Assembly (NCBI GenBank): GCA_946480525.1
Contig: CAMLLA010000194.1
Coordinates: 1 to 7,765 of the forward strand
Origin: an uncultured Asticcacaulis sp.
Lineage (GTDB): Bacteria > Pseudomonadota > Alphaproteobacteria > Caulobacterales > Caulobacteraceae
Reading direction: 5' to 3'
DNA length: 7,765 bases
The position numbers and the translations under genes were made by a program. Shown one piece after another: positions 1 to 5,079 of the stretch; position 1 is the first letter of the stretch, and each line of letters starts with the position of its first letter. The notes beneath the pieces were generated by a model that saw only the letters and a program-made list of their open reading frames with translations, had not been told where the DNA came from and did not search any database.

Positions 1-603
1 GCGGCGCGCCTCTTCGGAACAGCGCTTCTGGTCGTGGATGTAGGGCAGAAGCGCGCGCAGGCGCTGGCCGGCCTTGTCCTCGACCTCGCCACGGAAGAAG
101 TTGACGACGCGCTCGATCAGGCCGGGGACGCTGTCACCGGTCAGGTGCTCGCGCGCTATCTGGCCCAGCATATCGGCGAAGTTGAGCTCTTCCTTCTGTT
201 CCTTGCGGCCGGTGCCCTTGCGTTCCAGTTCGCTGACATTGGCGGCCTGAAGATTGGCTCGGACGCCCAAGAGCGCACGGGCGCCCAAGGCTTCCAGACG
301 CGCCTCTTCCAAGGCGTCGAAGGCCTCGGCGCTCTTGTCGTCGCGCGGACGGGCGCTGGCATGGATTCGGTCGTTGTGGTGAGCAATGCGCAACGCGGCG
401 CGGTCAGCGACGCCACGGATGGCCTGGGCCTGACGCGGCGCCAGGTCGCGCGGCGGGTGCGGCAGGGTCAGCTTGTTGCCGTCACGCTTGGGGCCATCCG
501 AGCCGAAGATGATCTCAAGCTCGGAATCTTCGGCCAGGGCACGGGTGGAGTGCACCAGTGCCTTCTTGAACGGTTCGCTTAAGATGGTCGTTTTGGGCGG
601 CAT
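1..603 (-). CDS. cobT: Aerobic cobaltochelatase subunit CobT, N-terminal part (runs off the left edge)
   Basis: Reading leftwards from ATG at 603, the frame is open for 201 codons to the window edge, so the C-terminal part is missing. CobT is the large partner of the AAA+ subunit CobS; with CobN they insert Co2+ into hydrogenobyrinic acid a,c-diamide in the cytoplasm. Visible features fit the family: an N-terminus beginning MPPKTTILSEPFKKAL, the stretch LRIAHHNDRIHA near residue 90, AFDALEEARLEALGA near 115, and REHLTGD and EDKAGQRLRALLPYIHDQK toward the edge. An acidic/charged stretch (ERKGTGRKEQKEEL) lies in between. The metal-binding C-terminal VWA/MIDAS half would lie outside the window. 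It is downstream of cobS on the same strand, 170 bp away, and probably cotranscribed. The Shine-Dalgarno is poor: AAGGA sits about 12 nt from the ATG. The identification comes from remembered family sequence plus the cobS neighbour. Confidence 0.93.
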   Translation of the reverse strand, partial: MPPKTTILSEPFKKALVHSTRALAEDSELEIIFGSDGPKRDGNKLTLPHPPRDLAPRQAQAIRGVADRAALRIAHHNDRIHASARPRDDKSAEAFDALEEARLEALGARALLGVRANLQAANVSELERKGTGRKEQKEELNFADMLGQIAREHLTGDSVPGLIERVVNFFRGEVEDKAGQRLRALLPYIHDQKRCSEEARR

Positions 604-624
604 TTGAGGGCCAGTAGTCCTTTT

Positions 625-763
625 CTTCGCCTCCCCTATTTATGGGGAGGTGGCATTTTGCCTTGGCAAAATGACGGAAGGGGCTTCTTGCGGACGACGA
701 CAAGGGCCCCGCCCACCGTTGCCTTGCAACGGTCCCCCCTCCCCGTAAACGGGGAGGGCGAAG
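625..763. repeat. Pair of inverted REP-like palindromic units between cobS and cobT
   Basis: Two units face each other. Unit 1 (630-684, + strand) has hairpin A, CCTCCCC (630-636) with GGGGAGG (644-650), then hairpin B, CATTTTGCC (654-662) with GGCAAAATG (665-673), then a GGGGC tail. Unit 2 (706-758, - strand) has the same layout: hairpin A, CCCTCCCCGT (737-746) with ACGGGGAGGG (749-758), and hairpin B, ACCGTTGC (715-722) with GCAACGGT (726-733). The outer edges are CTTCGC (625-630) and GCGAAG (758-763), so the whole 139 bp is one large imperfect dyad. This layout resembles the REP/RAYT-type intergenic palindromes common in Caulobacterales and Sphingomonadales (from memory). It lies within the presumed cobS-cobT transcript and would fold into strong RNA hairpins. 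Confidence 0.8.
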
Positions 764-773
764 ACCGACAGTG

Positions 774-1775
774 CTATATCACCTTTACCTTCAGCGCGCT
801 TTCCTTCACGTCCGTACCGAAGGCGCGCTGGTAGAACTCCGCCAGGGTGTGTCGTTCCAGCTCATCCGACTTGTTCAGGAAGGACAGGCGGAAGGCCAGT
901 TCCGGATCGTCACCGAAGATCAGCGTGTTCTGTGCCCAGGTGATGACCGTCCGCGGGCTCATGACGGTCGAGATGTCGCCATTGGCGAAGGCCGAGCGCG
1001 AATAGTCGGCGACGCGCACCATGGCATCGATGATCTGGCGCTTTTCCGGCGTGTTGAACTCCGGCACCTTGGCCAGGACGATCTCGACCTCGGCATCGTG
1101 GCTGAGATAGTTGAGCGTGGTGACCAGCGACCAGCGGTCCATCTGGCCCTGGTTGATCTGCTGCGTACCGTGATAAAGGCCGGTCGTATCGCCAAGACCG
1201 ATGGTGTTGGTCGTCGAGAACAGGCGGAAATGGGCGTTCGGCTTGATGACCTTGTTCTGGTCGAGCAGCGTCAGGCGGCCTTGTGCTTCCAGCACGCGCT
1301 GAATGACGAACATGACGTCCGGGCGGCCGGCGTCGTACTCGTCGAAAACCAGGGCGACCGGACGTTGCAGCGCCCACGGCAGGATGCCTTCGCGGAATTC
1401 GGTGACCTGCTGGCCGTCCTTGAGCACGATGGCGTCCTTGCCGATCAGGTCGATCCGGCTGACGTGGCTGTCCAGGTTGACGCGGACCAGCGGCCAGTTC
1501 AGGCGCGCGGCGATCTGTTCGATGTGGGTTGACTTACCCGTGCCGTGGAAGCCCTGAACCATGACGCGGCGATCGAAGGCGAAGCCGGCACAAATGGCGA
1601 GCGTGGTCTGCGGATCGAAGCGGTAGGCAGAATCGATATCCGGAACGTGGCTGTCGCGGTTGGAGAAGGCCGGCACCATCATGTCGGCATCGACGCCGAA
1701 CACCTCGCGAATGCTGACCTTTTTATCCGGTTTCAGGTTCAGCAACGGATCGGCATATTCAAGATCGGCAGGCAT
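774..1775 (-). CDS. cobS: Aerobic cobaltochelatase AAA+ ATPase subunit CobS
   Basis: A 333-residue protein, the usual CobS length. CobS is a MoxR-like AAA+ ATPase that forms a ring complex with CobT and drives cobalt insertion by CobN in aerobic cobalamin synthesis. Walker A is GFHGTGKST (residues 75-83), Walker B is VALVFDEYD (140-148), and a sensor-1-like FSTTNT is at 186-191. The segments [30 protein letters not shown] and [10 protein letters not shown] are strongly CobS-like. I chose ATG at 1775 (MPADLEY). A TTG six codons upstream (1793) is also in frame but has no Shine-Dalgarno, whereas GAAAG precedes the ATG. The stop is TAG at 776-774. It is transcribed toward cobT. A weak promoter-like pair, GTTGTT - 17 nt - CTAGCT, is on the minus strand at 1841-1813. 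Family identity is very secure. Its role in de novo B12 synthesis in this organism is inference, because cobN is not in the window. Confidence 0.96.
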   Translation of the reverse strand: MPADLEYADPLLNLKPDKKVSIREVFGVDADMMVPAFSNRDSHVPDIDSAYRFDPQTTLAICAGFAFDRRVMVQGFHGTGKSTHIEQIAARLNWPLVRVNLDSHVSRIDLIGKDAIVLKDGQQVTEFREGILPWALQRPVALVFDEYDAGRPDVMFVIQRVLEAQGRLTLLDQNKVIKPNAHFRLFSTTNTIGLGDTTGLYHGTQQINQGQMDRWSLVTTLNYLSHDAEVEIVLAKVPEFNTPEKRQIIDAMVRVADYSRSAFANGDISTVMSPRTVITWAQNTLIFGDDPELAFRLSFLNKSDELERHTLAEFYQRAFGTDVKESALKVKVI

Positions 1776-1887
1776 TTCTTGGCTTTCAATCAAACGGAAA
1801 TATCTGGCTTTCAGCTAGGCCGTTCGCGCAGGCGAAACAACCCTTAATGTTTGCAGTGTGTCATATTTTTTCGCTAAAAATGCCGCC

Positions 1888-2319
1888 ATGACACAGCCCG
1901 CGCTCCAGACCGACAGACCTGCCTCCGATCCCAACCGCACGCTGGTTAAAACCTTCCTGCGGGCGATAGAAGACGGCGATCTCGACACCATCGTTTCGTG
2001 CTACCATCCAGACGTCAAACACACTGAATGGCCGAATGCGCTGCGGAAAGAGGGCGTTGTGTCCGGCATCGAAGAAATCAAGGCGGCCTTTCATCGCGGC
2101 AGGACGGCGGTGAAGAACCAGACCTTCCACATCAACGCCCTGATCTGTGATGGCGATGTCGTGGCGGCGGAATGCCTGTGGCGCGGCGTGCTGAATGTCG
2201 ATTTCGGCAAGCTGCAAGCCGGCGACACGATGACGGCGCACGTGTGCAGCGTGTTTGAACTGCGTGACGGCAAGATCTTCCGCCAGCGCAATTACGACTG
2301 CTTCGAGCCGTTCGCTTAA
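1888..2319 (+). CDS. NTF2/SnoaL-like family protein of unknown substrate
   Basis: A 143-residue protein with the cone-shaped NTF2-like fold signature. An N-terminal helix is followed by FLRAIEDGDLDTIVSCYHPDVKH (residues 23-45), a middle part with GIEEIKAAFHRGRTAV (60-75), and closing strands DVVAAECLWRG and HVCSVFELRDGKIFRQRNYDCFEPF (118-142). Proteins of this type include isomerases, dehydratases, hydrolases and pure ligand binders, so no reaction can be assigned. H40/D42 and H45 are candidate pocket residues by position only. I chose ATG 1888; an in-frame GTG at 1858 would add ten residues (MSYFFAKNAA), but neither start has a clear Shine-Dalgarno. The gene is divergent from cobS and convergent with the broken GFA gene. 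A hairpin follows 4 nt after its stop codon. Confidence 0.8.
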   Translation: MTQPALQTDRPASDPNRTLVKTFLRAIEDGDLDTIVSCYHPDVKHTEWPNALRKEGVVSGIEEIKAAFHRGRTAVKNQTFHINALICDGDVVAAECLWRGVLNVDFGKLQAGDTMTAHVCSVFELRDGKIFRQRNYDCFEPFA

Positions 2320-2322
2320 GCA

Positions 2323-2358
2323 CAACCCCGAAAGTGGTCCCGGTTTCGGGATAGGTTG
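2323..2358. terminator. Palindromic hairpin between convergent genes, alphaproteobacterial 'CCCGAAA...TTTCGGG' repeat type
   Basis: CCCGAAA (2327-2333) pairs perfectly with TTTCGGG (2344-2350) around the loop GTGGTCCCGG. An outer partial stem, CAACC (2323-2327) with GGTTG (2354-2358), extends it. The sequence closely resembles the 'gaaagtggga-accggttttcgg' palindrome scattered in intergenic regions of many alphaproteobacteria (from memory). It sits between the stops of two convergent genes (2319 and 2370), where a bidirectional transcript end is expected. There is no T-tract, so the terminator role is inference; it may act as a 3' end stabiliser or be a REP copy. Confidence 0.6.
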
Positions 2359-2369
2359 CGCGCCAGAAA

Positions 2370-2815
2370 TCAGTCTTCGTCGGGGTACTGATAGCTTATC
2401 AACTTGTTGAGAAACGGCGCGGCGTCGATGTCGTCGAGTGTCTGACGCACCGGCCAGTCATCGATGTGATCCATCCACGGAATGCGCCTTTCGACGCCGA
2501 ACTGGATGTTGGGTTCGATGCGTTCGGGATGATCGAAGGCGCCGATCGCGACGGCCAGGCCGTCCGGCGCCTCATAGGTCAATGGCGTGCCGCAGTCCGG
2601 GCAAAAGCCGCGCTGAACAAAATTGGAACTTTGAAAGCGCTTGGGTTCGCCTTCGTCCAGGTGAGGGCCCCCTCCGGGAGAGAAACCAGGGGCGCGAAGA
2701 CATTGCCGAACGCCTTTTGACACATGCGGCAATGACAGACCGACGCCTGGCCCAGCGGACCGGAGACTTCGAAGCGCACCGCGCCGCACTGGCATCCGCC
2801 TTTTGAAAGTGTCAT
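2370..2815 (-). pseudogene. GFA/CENP-V family zinc protein, broken by a -1 frameshift
   Basis: The N-terminal half lies in one frame from ATG 2815 (MTLSKGGCQCGAVRF ... FAPLVSLPEGALTWTK). The C-terminal half (GEPKRFQSSNFVQRGFC ... KLISYQYPDED) is in the next frame and ends at the stop at 2370. The join is at about 2650-2651. Adding one G to the GG there gives TWTKGEPKRFQSSN, exactly the family spacing, and a protein of 148 residues. All zinc-ligand cysteines of the GFA fold survive: CQC near residue 8, CHCRMC near 27-32, and CPDC in the second half. Members include glutathione-dependent formaldehyde-activating enzyme, but most relatives have unknown substrates. GAGGA lies 5 nt upstream of the ATG. 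As written, translation leaves the correct frame at residue 55 and stops at 2579. This could be a true mutation or a sequencing error. Confidence 0.85.
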
Positions 2816-2826
2816 TGCGTCCTCAT

Positions 2827-2856
2827 CTTGGCAGGGTTGGCTGGCCTGCCTATATG
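2827..2856 (+). promoter_or_regulatory. Probable housekeeping sigma promoter for the GNAT gene
   Basis: CTTGGC (2827-2832) and CTATAT (2850-2855) are separated by exactly 17 nt. This matches the alphaproteobacterial housekeeping consensus CTTGAC-N17-CTATAT with one mismatch. In sigma-70 terms it is TTGGCA - 17 - TATATG. Transcription would begin near 2863, giving a leader of about 28 nt with AGGA at 2881-2884 placed six nt before the ATG at 2891. The site lies in the 75-bp gap shared with the divergent GFA gene. No transcription data are available, so this is a motif call. Confidence 0.55.
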
Positions 2857-2890
2857 AAGCCACCACCCGAAAGCGGCAACAGGACAACCT

Positions 2891-3604
2891 ATGACGCACG
2901 AAGCGCTCGACAATCCCGTCTGGCACGCCCTCACGACCCGCCACGCCCACCTGGCGGAAGGCAAGCCGCCAGTGTTGCGTTATCCCGCTGATGTGTCGCC
3001 GTTCGCCGCGTTCGAGACGCCCGAGGCTTTGGAGCATCTCGGCGATGTCGTGCCGGAAGGCGGCAATGCGGTTGTCTGGGCCGACGCCGCCCTGCCCGCC
3101 CCGCCCGGGCTTGAGCGCCTGACGGCGTTCGACGTGATGCAACTGGTCGCCGACGATTTCCGGCCGTCGAAGATAACGGCAGACATTCGCCCACTGACGA
3201 AGGCTGACGTGCCCGACATCCTGGAACTGACAGGGCTAACACGGCCCGGTCCGTTCGGCACGCGCACCATCGAGAAGGGCGATTTCGTCGGTGTCCGCGA
3301 CAATGGCCGGCTGATCGCCATGGCCGGCGAGCGCATGTGCCTGCCGGGCTATACCGAAATCACCGCCATCTGCACGCACCCGGATTATCAGGGGCGCGGG
3401 CTGGCCAAGCAACTGATCACCGTCATGGGGAACAAGATCAAGGCGGAAGGCCGCATTCCCTTCCTGCACTCCTTGCCCGACAACGAATCCGCCTTGCGCG
3501 CTTATGCCGCCACTGGCTTCAAGCCACGCCGCATGTGGCAGGTCAACCTGTTCGGCCGCGCCGGTGCAGGATCAGACAGCGATGGCTATTTCGTCGGACG
3601 CTAA
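2891..3604 (+). CDS. GNAT-family N-acetyltransferase, substrate unknown
   Basis: A 237-residue protein with an N-terminal domain of about 95 residues (starting NPVWHALTTRHAHLAEG), followed by a GNAT domain from about residue 97. The acetyl-CoA pyrophosphate-binding motif A is ICTHPDYQGRGLAKQL (160-175), with the core Q-G-R-G-L-A at 167-172. Motif B is NESALRAYAATGFKPRR (198-214), ending with a typical late strand. This two-part layout occurs in FR47-like GNAT proteins of proteobacteria that have no known substrate, so small-molecule or protein acetylation is only a class prediction. AGGA six nt upstream supports ATG 2891, and a good promoter match precedes it. It is divergent from the broken GFA gene and convergent with the J-domain gene, with a large inverted repeat in between. 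Confidence 0.88.
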   Translation: MTHEALDNPVWHALTTRHAHLAEGKPPVLRYPADVSPFAAFETPEALEHLGDVVPEGGNAVVWADAALPAPPGLERLTAFDVMQLVADDFRPSKITADIRPLTKADVPDILELTGLTRPGPFGTRTIEKGDFVGVRDNGRLIAMAGERMCLPGYTEITAICTHPDYQGRGLAKQLITVMGNKIKAEGRIPFLHSLPDNESALRAYAATGFKPRRMWQVNLFGRAGAGSDSDGYFVGR

Positions 3605-3622
3605 AGCCACGCACACCGGCGA

Positions 3623-3728
3623 GTAAAAGCCGTCAAATTGGATGAGATGCTAGCTGGCTAGCGCCGGCTGTATTCTTATACAGCCAAGCGACGACCGCGA
3701 CGCAGATCGCCGATTTCACGGCTTTTAC
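3623..3728. repeat. 106-bp long-range inverted repeat with two internal hairpins, between convergent genes
   Basis: GTAAAAGCCGT (3623-3633) is perfectly complementary to ACGGCTTTTAC (3718-3728). With two mismatches the arms extend to about 18 bp (through AAAT and GG, near 3640 and 3711). Inside are GCTAGC (3649-3654) with GCTAGC (3657-3662), and GGCTGTAT (3666-3673) with ATACAGCC (3678-3685) around TCTT. The right arm overlaps the last codons and TAA of the J-domain gene. It may be a bidirectional transcript end, a structured RNA, or a MITE-like insertion with terminal inverted repeats. A flanking 'GA' on each side could be a 2-bp duplication, but that is close to chance. The structure is plain in the sequence; the function is open. 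Confidence 0.7.
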
Positions 3729-4387
3729 GAGGTCTGCATCTTTTTGAGGACCTTGTAAGCTTTAATTACTCTCTGCAGCTTGTCCTCGGCCGAACGGTCG
3801 CCGCCGTTATTGTCCGGGTGGCAGCGCTTCAGCAGTTCGGTGTAGCGGACGCGAATCTGGTCCCAGGTCGCGCCGGCTTCGAGATCGAGGTCGGCAAAGG
3901 CCTGGCGTTCGATCTTGCCGTACTGCTTCTCAGCCGGCACAGCCTTGTCGCGATTCGGCGACGCGCCGGCGCCAAAGACGCTGTGCGGATCGTACATGCC
4001 GGCGCCCTTGGTGCCCTTGGTCGTGAAGTTGGCGGCTTCACGCGACTGACGCGACGCCCGGAAGGCCCAGGTTGGGCGGCCGCCGGTGGCGATAGCTTCG
4101 CGATGGCTGCGCGCCTCGCCTTCGGACATGCCGGAGAAGAAGTTCCAGTTCTTGTTGTACTCGCCGGCGTGAAGCTGGCAGAAGTTATAGAACTCGTTCA
4201 TCATTTCGCGTGACTTCGGCGCACGCGCCGTCGCTGCCTTATGGCACTCCGGCCATTCACAAGGCTTCTGGCCCGGCTTGAGCTGTAACACGTCGTCTTC
4301 CGGACGGCGCGTTTGGTCCTCGCCTTCCTTGGGAGGGCGAATGCGCATGTCCATAAAACGCGGCTTGTACTTGAATCCATCGCTCAT
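3725..4387 (-). CDS. J-domain (DnaJ-like) protein with Cys/His-rich N-terminal half
   Basis: A 220-residue protein with an unusual layout: the J domain is at the C-terminus (about 165-216), not the N-terminus. It carries the Hsp70-stimulating HPD triad (H190-P191-D192, in RCHPDNNGG) and the final helix RVIKAYKVLKK. It should act as a cytoplasmic co-chaperone for DnaK or HscA. The N-terminal half has C43, C48 (CEWPEC), C70 and H73, a possible metal site, followed by AGEYNKNWNFFSGMS and GGRPTWAFR, which are typical of the alphaproteobacterial 'J domain-containing protein' found beside bolA and cobS (from memory). I chose ATG 4387 (MSDGFKYKPRF); an in-frame GTG at 4402 adds five residues without better support. 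It is divergent from bolA with 64 bp between starts, suggesting shared control and possibly a link to Fe-S or redox protein quality. Its TAA stop lies within the large inverted repeat. Confidence 0.88.
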   Translation of the reverse strand: MSDGFKYKPRFMDMRIRPPKEGEDQTRRPEDDVLQLKPGQKPCEWPECHKAATARAPKSREMMNEFYNFCQLHAGEYNKNWNFFSGMSEGEARSHREAIATGGRPTWAFRASRQSREAANFTTKGTKGAGMYDPHSVFGAGASPNRDKAVPAEKQYGKIERQAFADLDLEAGATWDQIRVRYTELLKRCHPDNNGGDRSAEDKLQRVIKAYKVLKKMQTS

Positions 4388-4425
4388 ATGATGAGATAGC
4401 ACCCTGAAAGCATAACAACTGCTGA

Positions 4426-4432
4426 ATTATAT
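4426..4432. promoter_or_regulatory. Possible shared -10 element for divergent J-domain gene and bolA
   Basis: On the minus strand, 4431-4426 reads TATAAT, a perfect -10 hexamer 39 nt before the J-domain ATG. On the plus strand, 4427-4432 reads TTATAT, similar to the alphaproteobacterial -10 and 20 nt before the bolA ATG. The near-symmetric AT block would serve both directions. No convincing -35 hexamer lies at 17 nt on either side (CTGAAA at 4404-4409 for bolA is weak). Confidence 0.4.
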
Positions 4433-4440
4433 CTGACGTG

Positions 4441-4445
4441 TGAGG
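4441..4445 (+). promoter_or_regulatory. Shine-Dalgarno of bolA that decides its start
   Basis: TGAGG lies six nt before ATG 4452. An alternative in-frame GTG at 4440 begins just before this site and would include it in the coding region, so ATG 4452 is the better start. Confidence 0.65.
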
Positions 4446-4451
4446 CCGAAA

Positions 4452-4724
4452 ATGGGTGAAATCGCTGACCGTATCCGATCAAAGCTGGAAGCCGCCCTTA
4501 GCCCGGTGCGCCTTGATATCCAAGACGACAGCGCCAAACATAGTGGGCATTCGGGCGCGCGTGAAGGGGGCGAGAGTCATTTTTCCGTGCTAATTGTTTC
4601 AGATGCCTTCGAAGGCCTCAACCGCGTGGCTCGCCAGCGGCGCGTCAACACCATCCTGGCCGAAGAATTGGCTGGTCCGGTCCATGCCCTCAGCATTCAG
4701 GCGAAAACACCGGCTGAGGCGTAA
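4452..4724 (+). CDS. bolA: BolA-family protein
   Basis: A 90-residue protein, the family's normal size, covering the class II KH-like BolA fold. Typical landmarks are IADRIRSKLEAAL at the N-terminus, the His-containing loop DSAKHSGHSGAREGGESHFSV (about residues 25-45), FEGLNRVARQRRVNTILAEEL, and the closing HALSIQAKTPAE. BolA proteins pair with monothiol glutaredoxins to bind [2Fe-2S] clusters and act in iron-sulfur trafficking; some also bind DNA. The loop histidines are the usual partner-side cluster ligands. The start is set by TGAGG six nt before ATG 4452. It is divergent from the J-domain gene. A downstream gap of 355 bp holds the cobalamin riboswitch, so it is probably a single-gene transcript. 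The family is certain; whether it is closest to BolA1 or an IbaG-like type is not. Confidence 0.92.
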   Translation: MGEIADRIRSKLEAALSPVRLDIQDDSAKHSGHSGAREGGESHFSVLIVSDAFEGLNRVARQRRVNTILAEELAGPVHALSIQAKTPAEA

Positions 4725-4756
4725 AGCCCACAGTTCTGAAAATCCTCCGCCTAAGT

Positions 4757-4786
4757 CTTGACGCTTAAAGGCGCGCGCCGTAATGG
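4757..4786 (+). promoter_or_regulatory. Probable promoter of the riboswitch-btuB transcript
   Basis: CTTGAC (4757-4762) is a perfect alphaproteobacterial -35. In sigma-70 terms, TTGACG (4758-4763) is followed after 17 nt by TAATGG (4781-4786), a mediocre -10. The predicted start, near 4793, falls just ahead of the riboswitch core, which is where such a promoter is expected. This is a motif-only call. Confidence 0.45.
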
Positions 4787-4792
4787 CCCAGC

Positions 4793-4965
4793 CGTGCCAA
4801 TGGTGCTTCCCGAAGGGGAAGATAATAGGGAACCGGGTGAAGATCCCGGACTGTCCTCGCAACTGTAAGCGTTGAGCCCGCCGCCACACGTCACCTGTTA
4901 TTCATGGGGAAGACGGCGTCGGGCGATTGAAACGCAAGTCAGGAAACCTGCCGTGGCTGTCGTCC
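4793..4965 (+). promoter_or_regulatory. Cobalamin (B12) riboswitch, class-I/AdoCbl-like
   Basis: The conserved core elements appear in the right order. GGTGC is at 4802-4806, with a hairpin CTTCCC (4806-4811) / GGGAAG (4816-4821). AATAGGGAA follows at 4824-4832, then the stem CCGGG (4833-4837) / CCCGG (4845-4849). ACTGTCCTCGCAACTGTAA is at 4850-4868. A peripheral arm is closed by GCGTT (4869-4873) / AACGC (4931-4935) and GCCCG (4876-4880) / CGGGC (4920-4924). The B12 box, AAGTCAGGAAACCTGCC, is at 4936-4952. The large peripheral arm suits the AdoCbl class-I aptamer. It lies 115 nt before the start of a TonB-dependent receptor, the classic target, and would reduce receptor synthesis when cobalamin binds. 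The outer boundaries (P1) are approximate. Confidence 0.93.
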
Positions 4966-5079
4966 TTTGCCGGGTCGAGGTGTGCCGGGCGAACGAGAAG
5001 CCTCTCGAAAGACGATGTGTTTGTGAGCCGTAGTCCCCGGACTGTCGGTTCTCGTCTTCTGGCGGAAAGAAACCGTTCC
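4966..5079 (+). promoter_or_regulatory. Leader between riboswitch aptamer and btuB start: likely expression platform
   Basis: This 114-nt stretch has no stem followed by a T-tract, so control of translation (or Rho) seems more likely than intrinsic termination. Competing pairings are visible. CGAGA (4994-4998) can pair with TCTCG (5003-5007). Instead, ACGAGAA (4993-4999) can pair with TTCTCGT (5049-5055), and AAGACGA (5009-5015) can pair with TCGTCTT (5052-5058), immediately before the purine-rich GGCGGAAAG (5061-5069). AGTCC (5032-5036) / GGACT (5039-5043) is a further hairpin. GGAAAG is a weak Shine-Dalgarno about 10 nt from the ATG. The switching scheme is inferred from complementarity only. 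Confidence 0.45.

Noticed and set aside
34..582. A 182-codon open frame on the plus strand
   Set aside because: It is antisense to the cobT coding region, whose protein matches the family well.
771..1532. A 253-codon open frame on the plus strand
   Set aside because: It lies entirely antisense to cobS, has no family resemblance, and is explained by high-GC codon bias leaving the opposite frame open.
1851..1880. Promoter-like TTGCAG with TAAAAA or TCATAT ahead of the NTF2-like gene
   Set aside because: Spacing and hexamers fit poorly whichever pair is chosen, so I did not list it as a feature.
2579..3142. A 187-codon minus-strand frame ending at 2579
   Set aside because: Its first 109 codons are antisense to the GNAT gene and its promoter region. 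Only the last part, from the ATG at 2815, is real GFA sequence, up to the frameshift.
4466..4724. Histidine-rich loop in BolA as a sign of an unusual metal site
   Set aside because: A KH-x2-H type loop of this kind is ordinary for BolA proteins, where histidines help hold the shared Fe-S cluster.
4927..5079. In-frame upstream extension of btuB by 51 codons
   Set aside because: It would run through the B12 box of the riboswitch and bury the signal peptide inside the protein.
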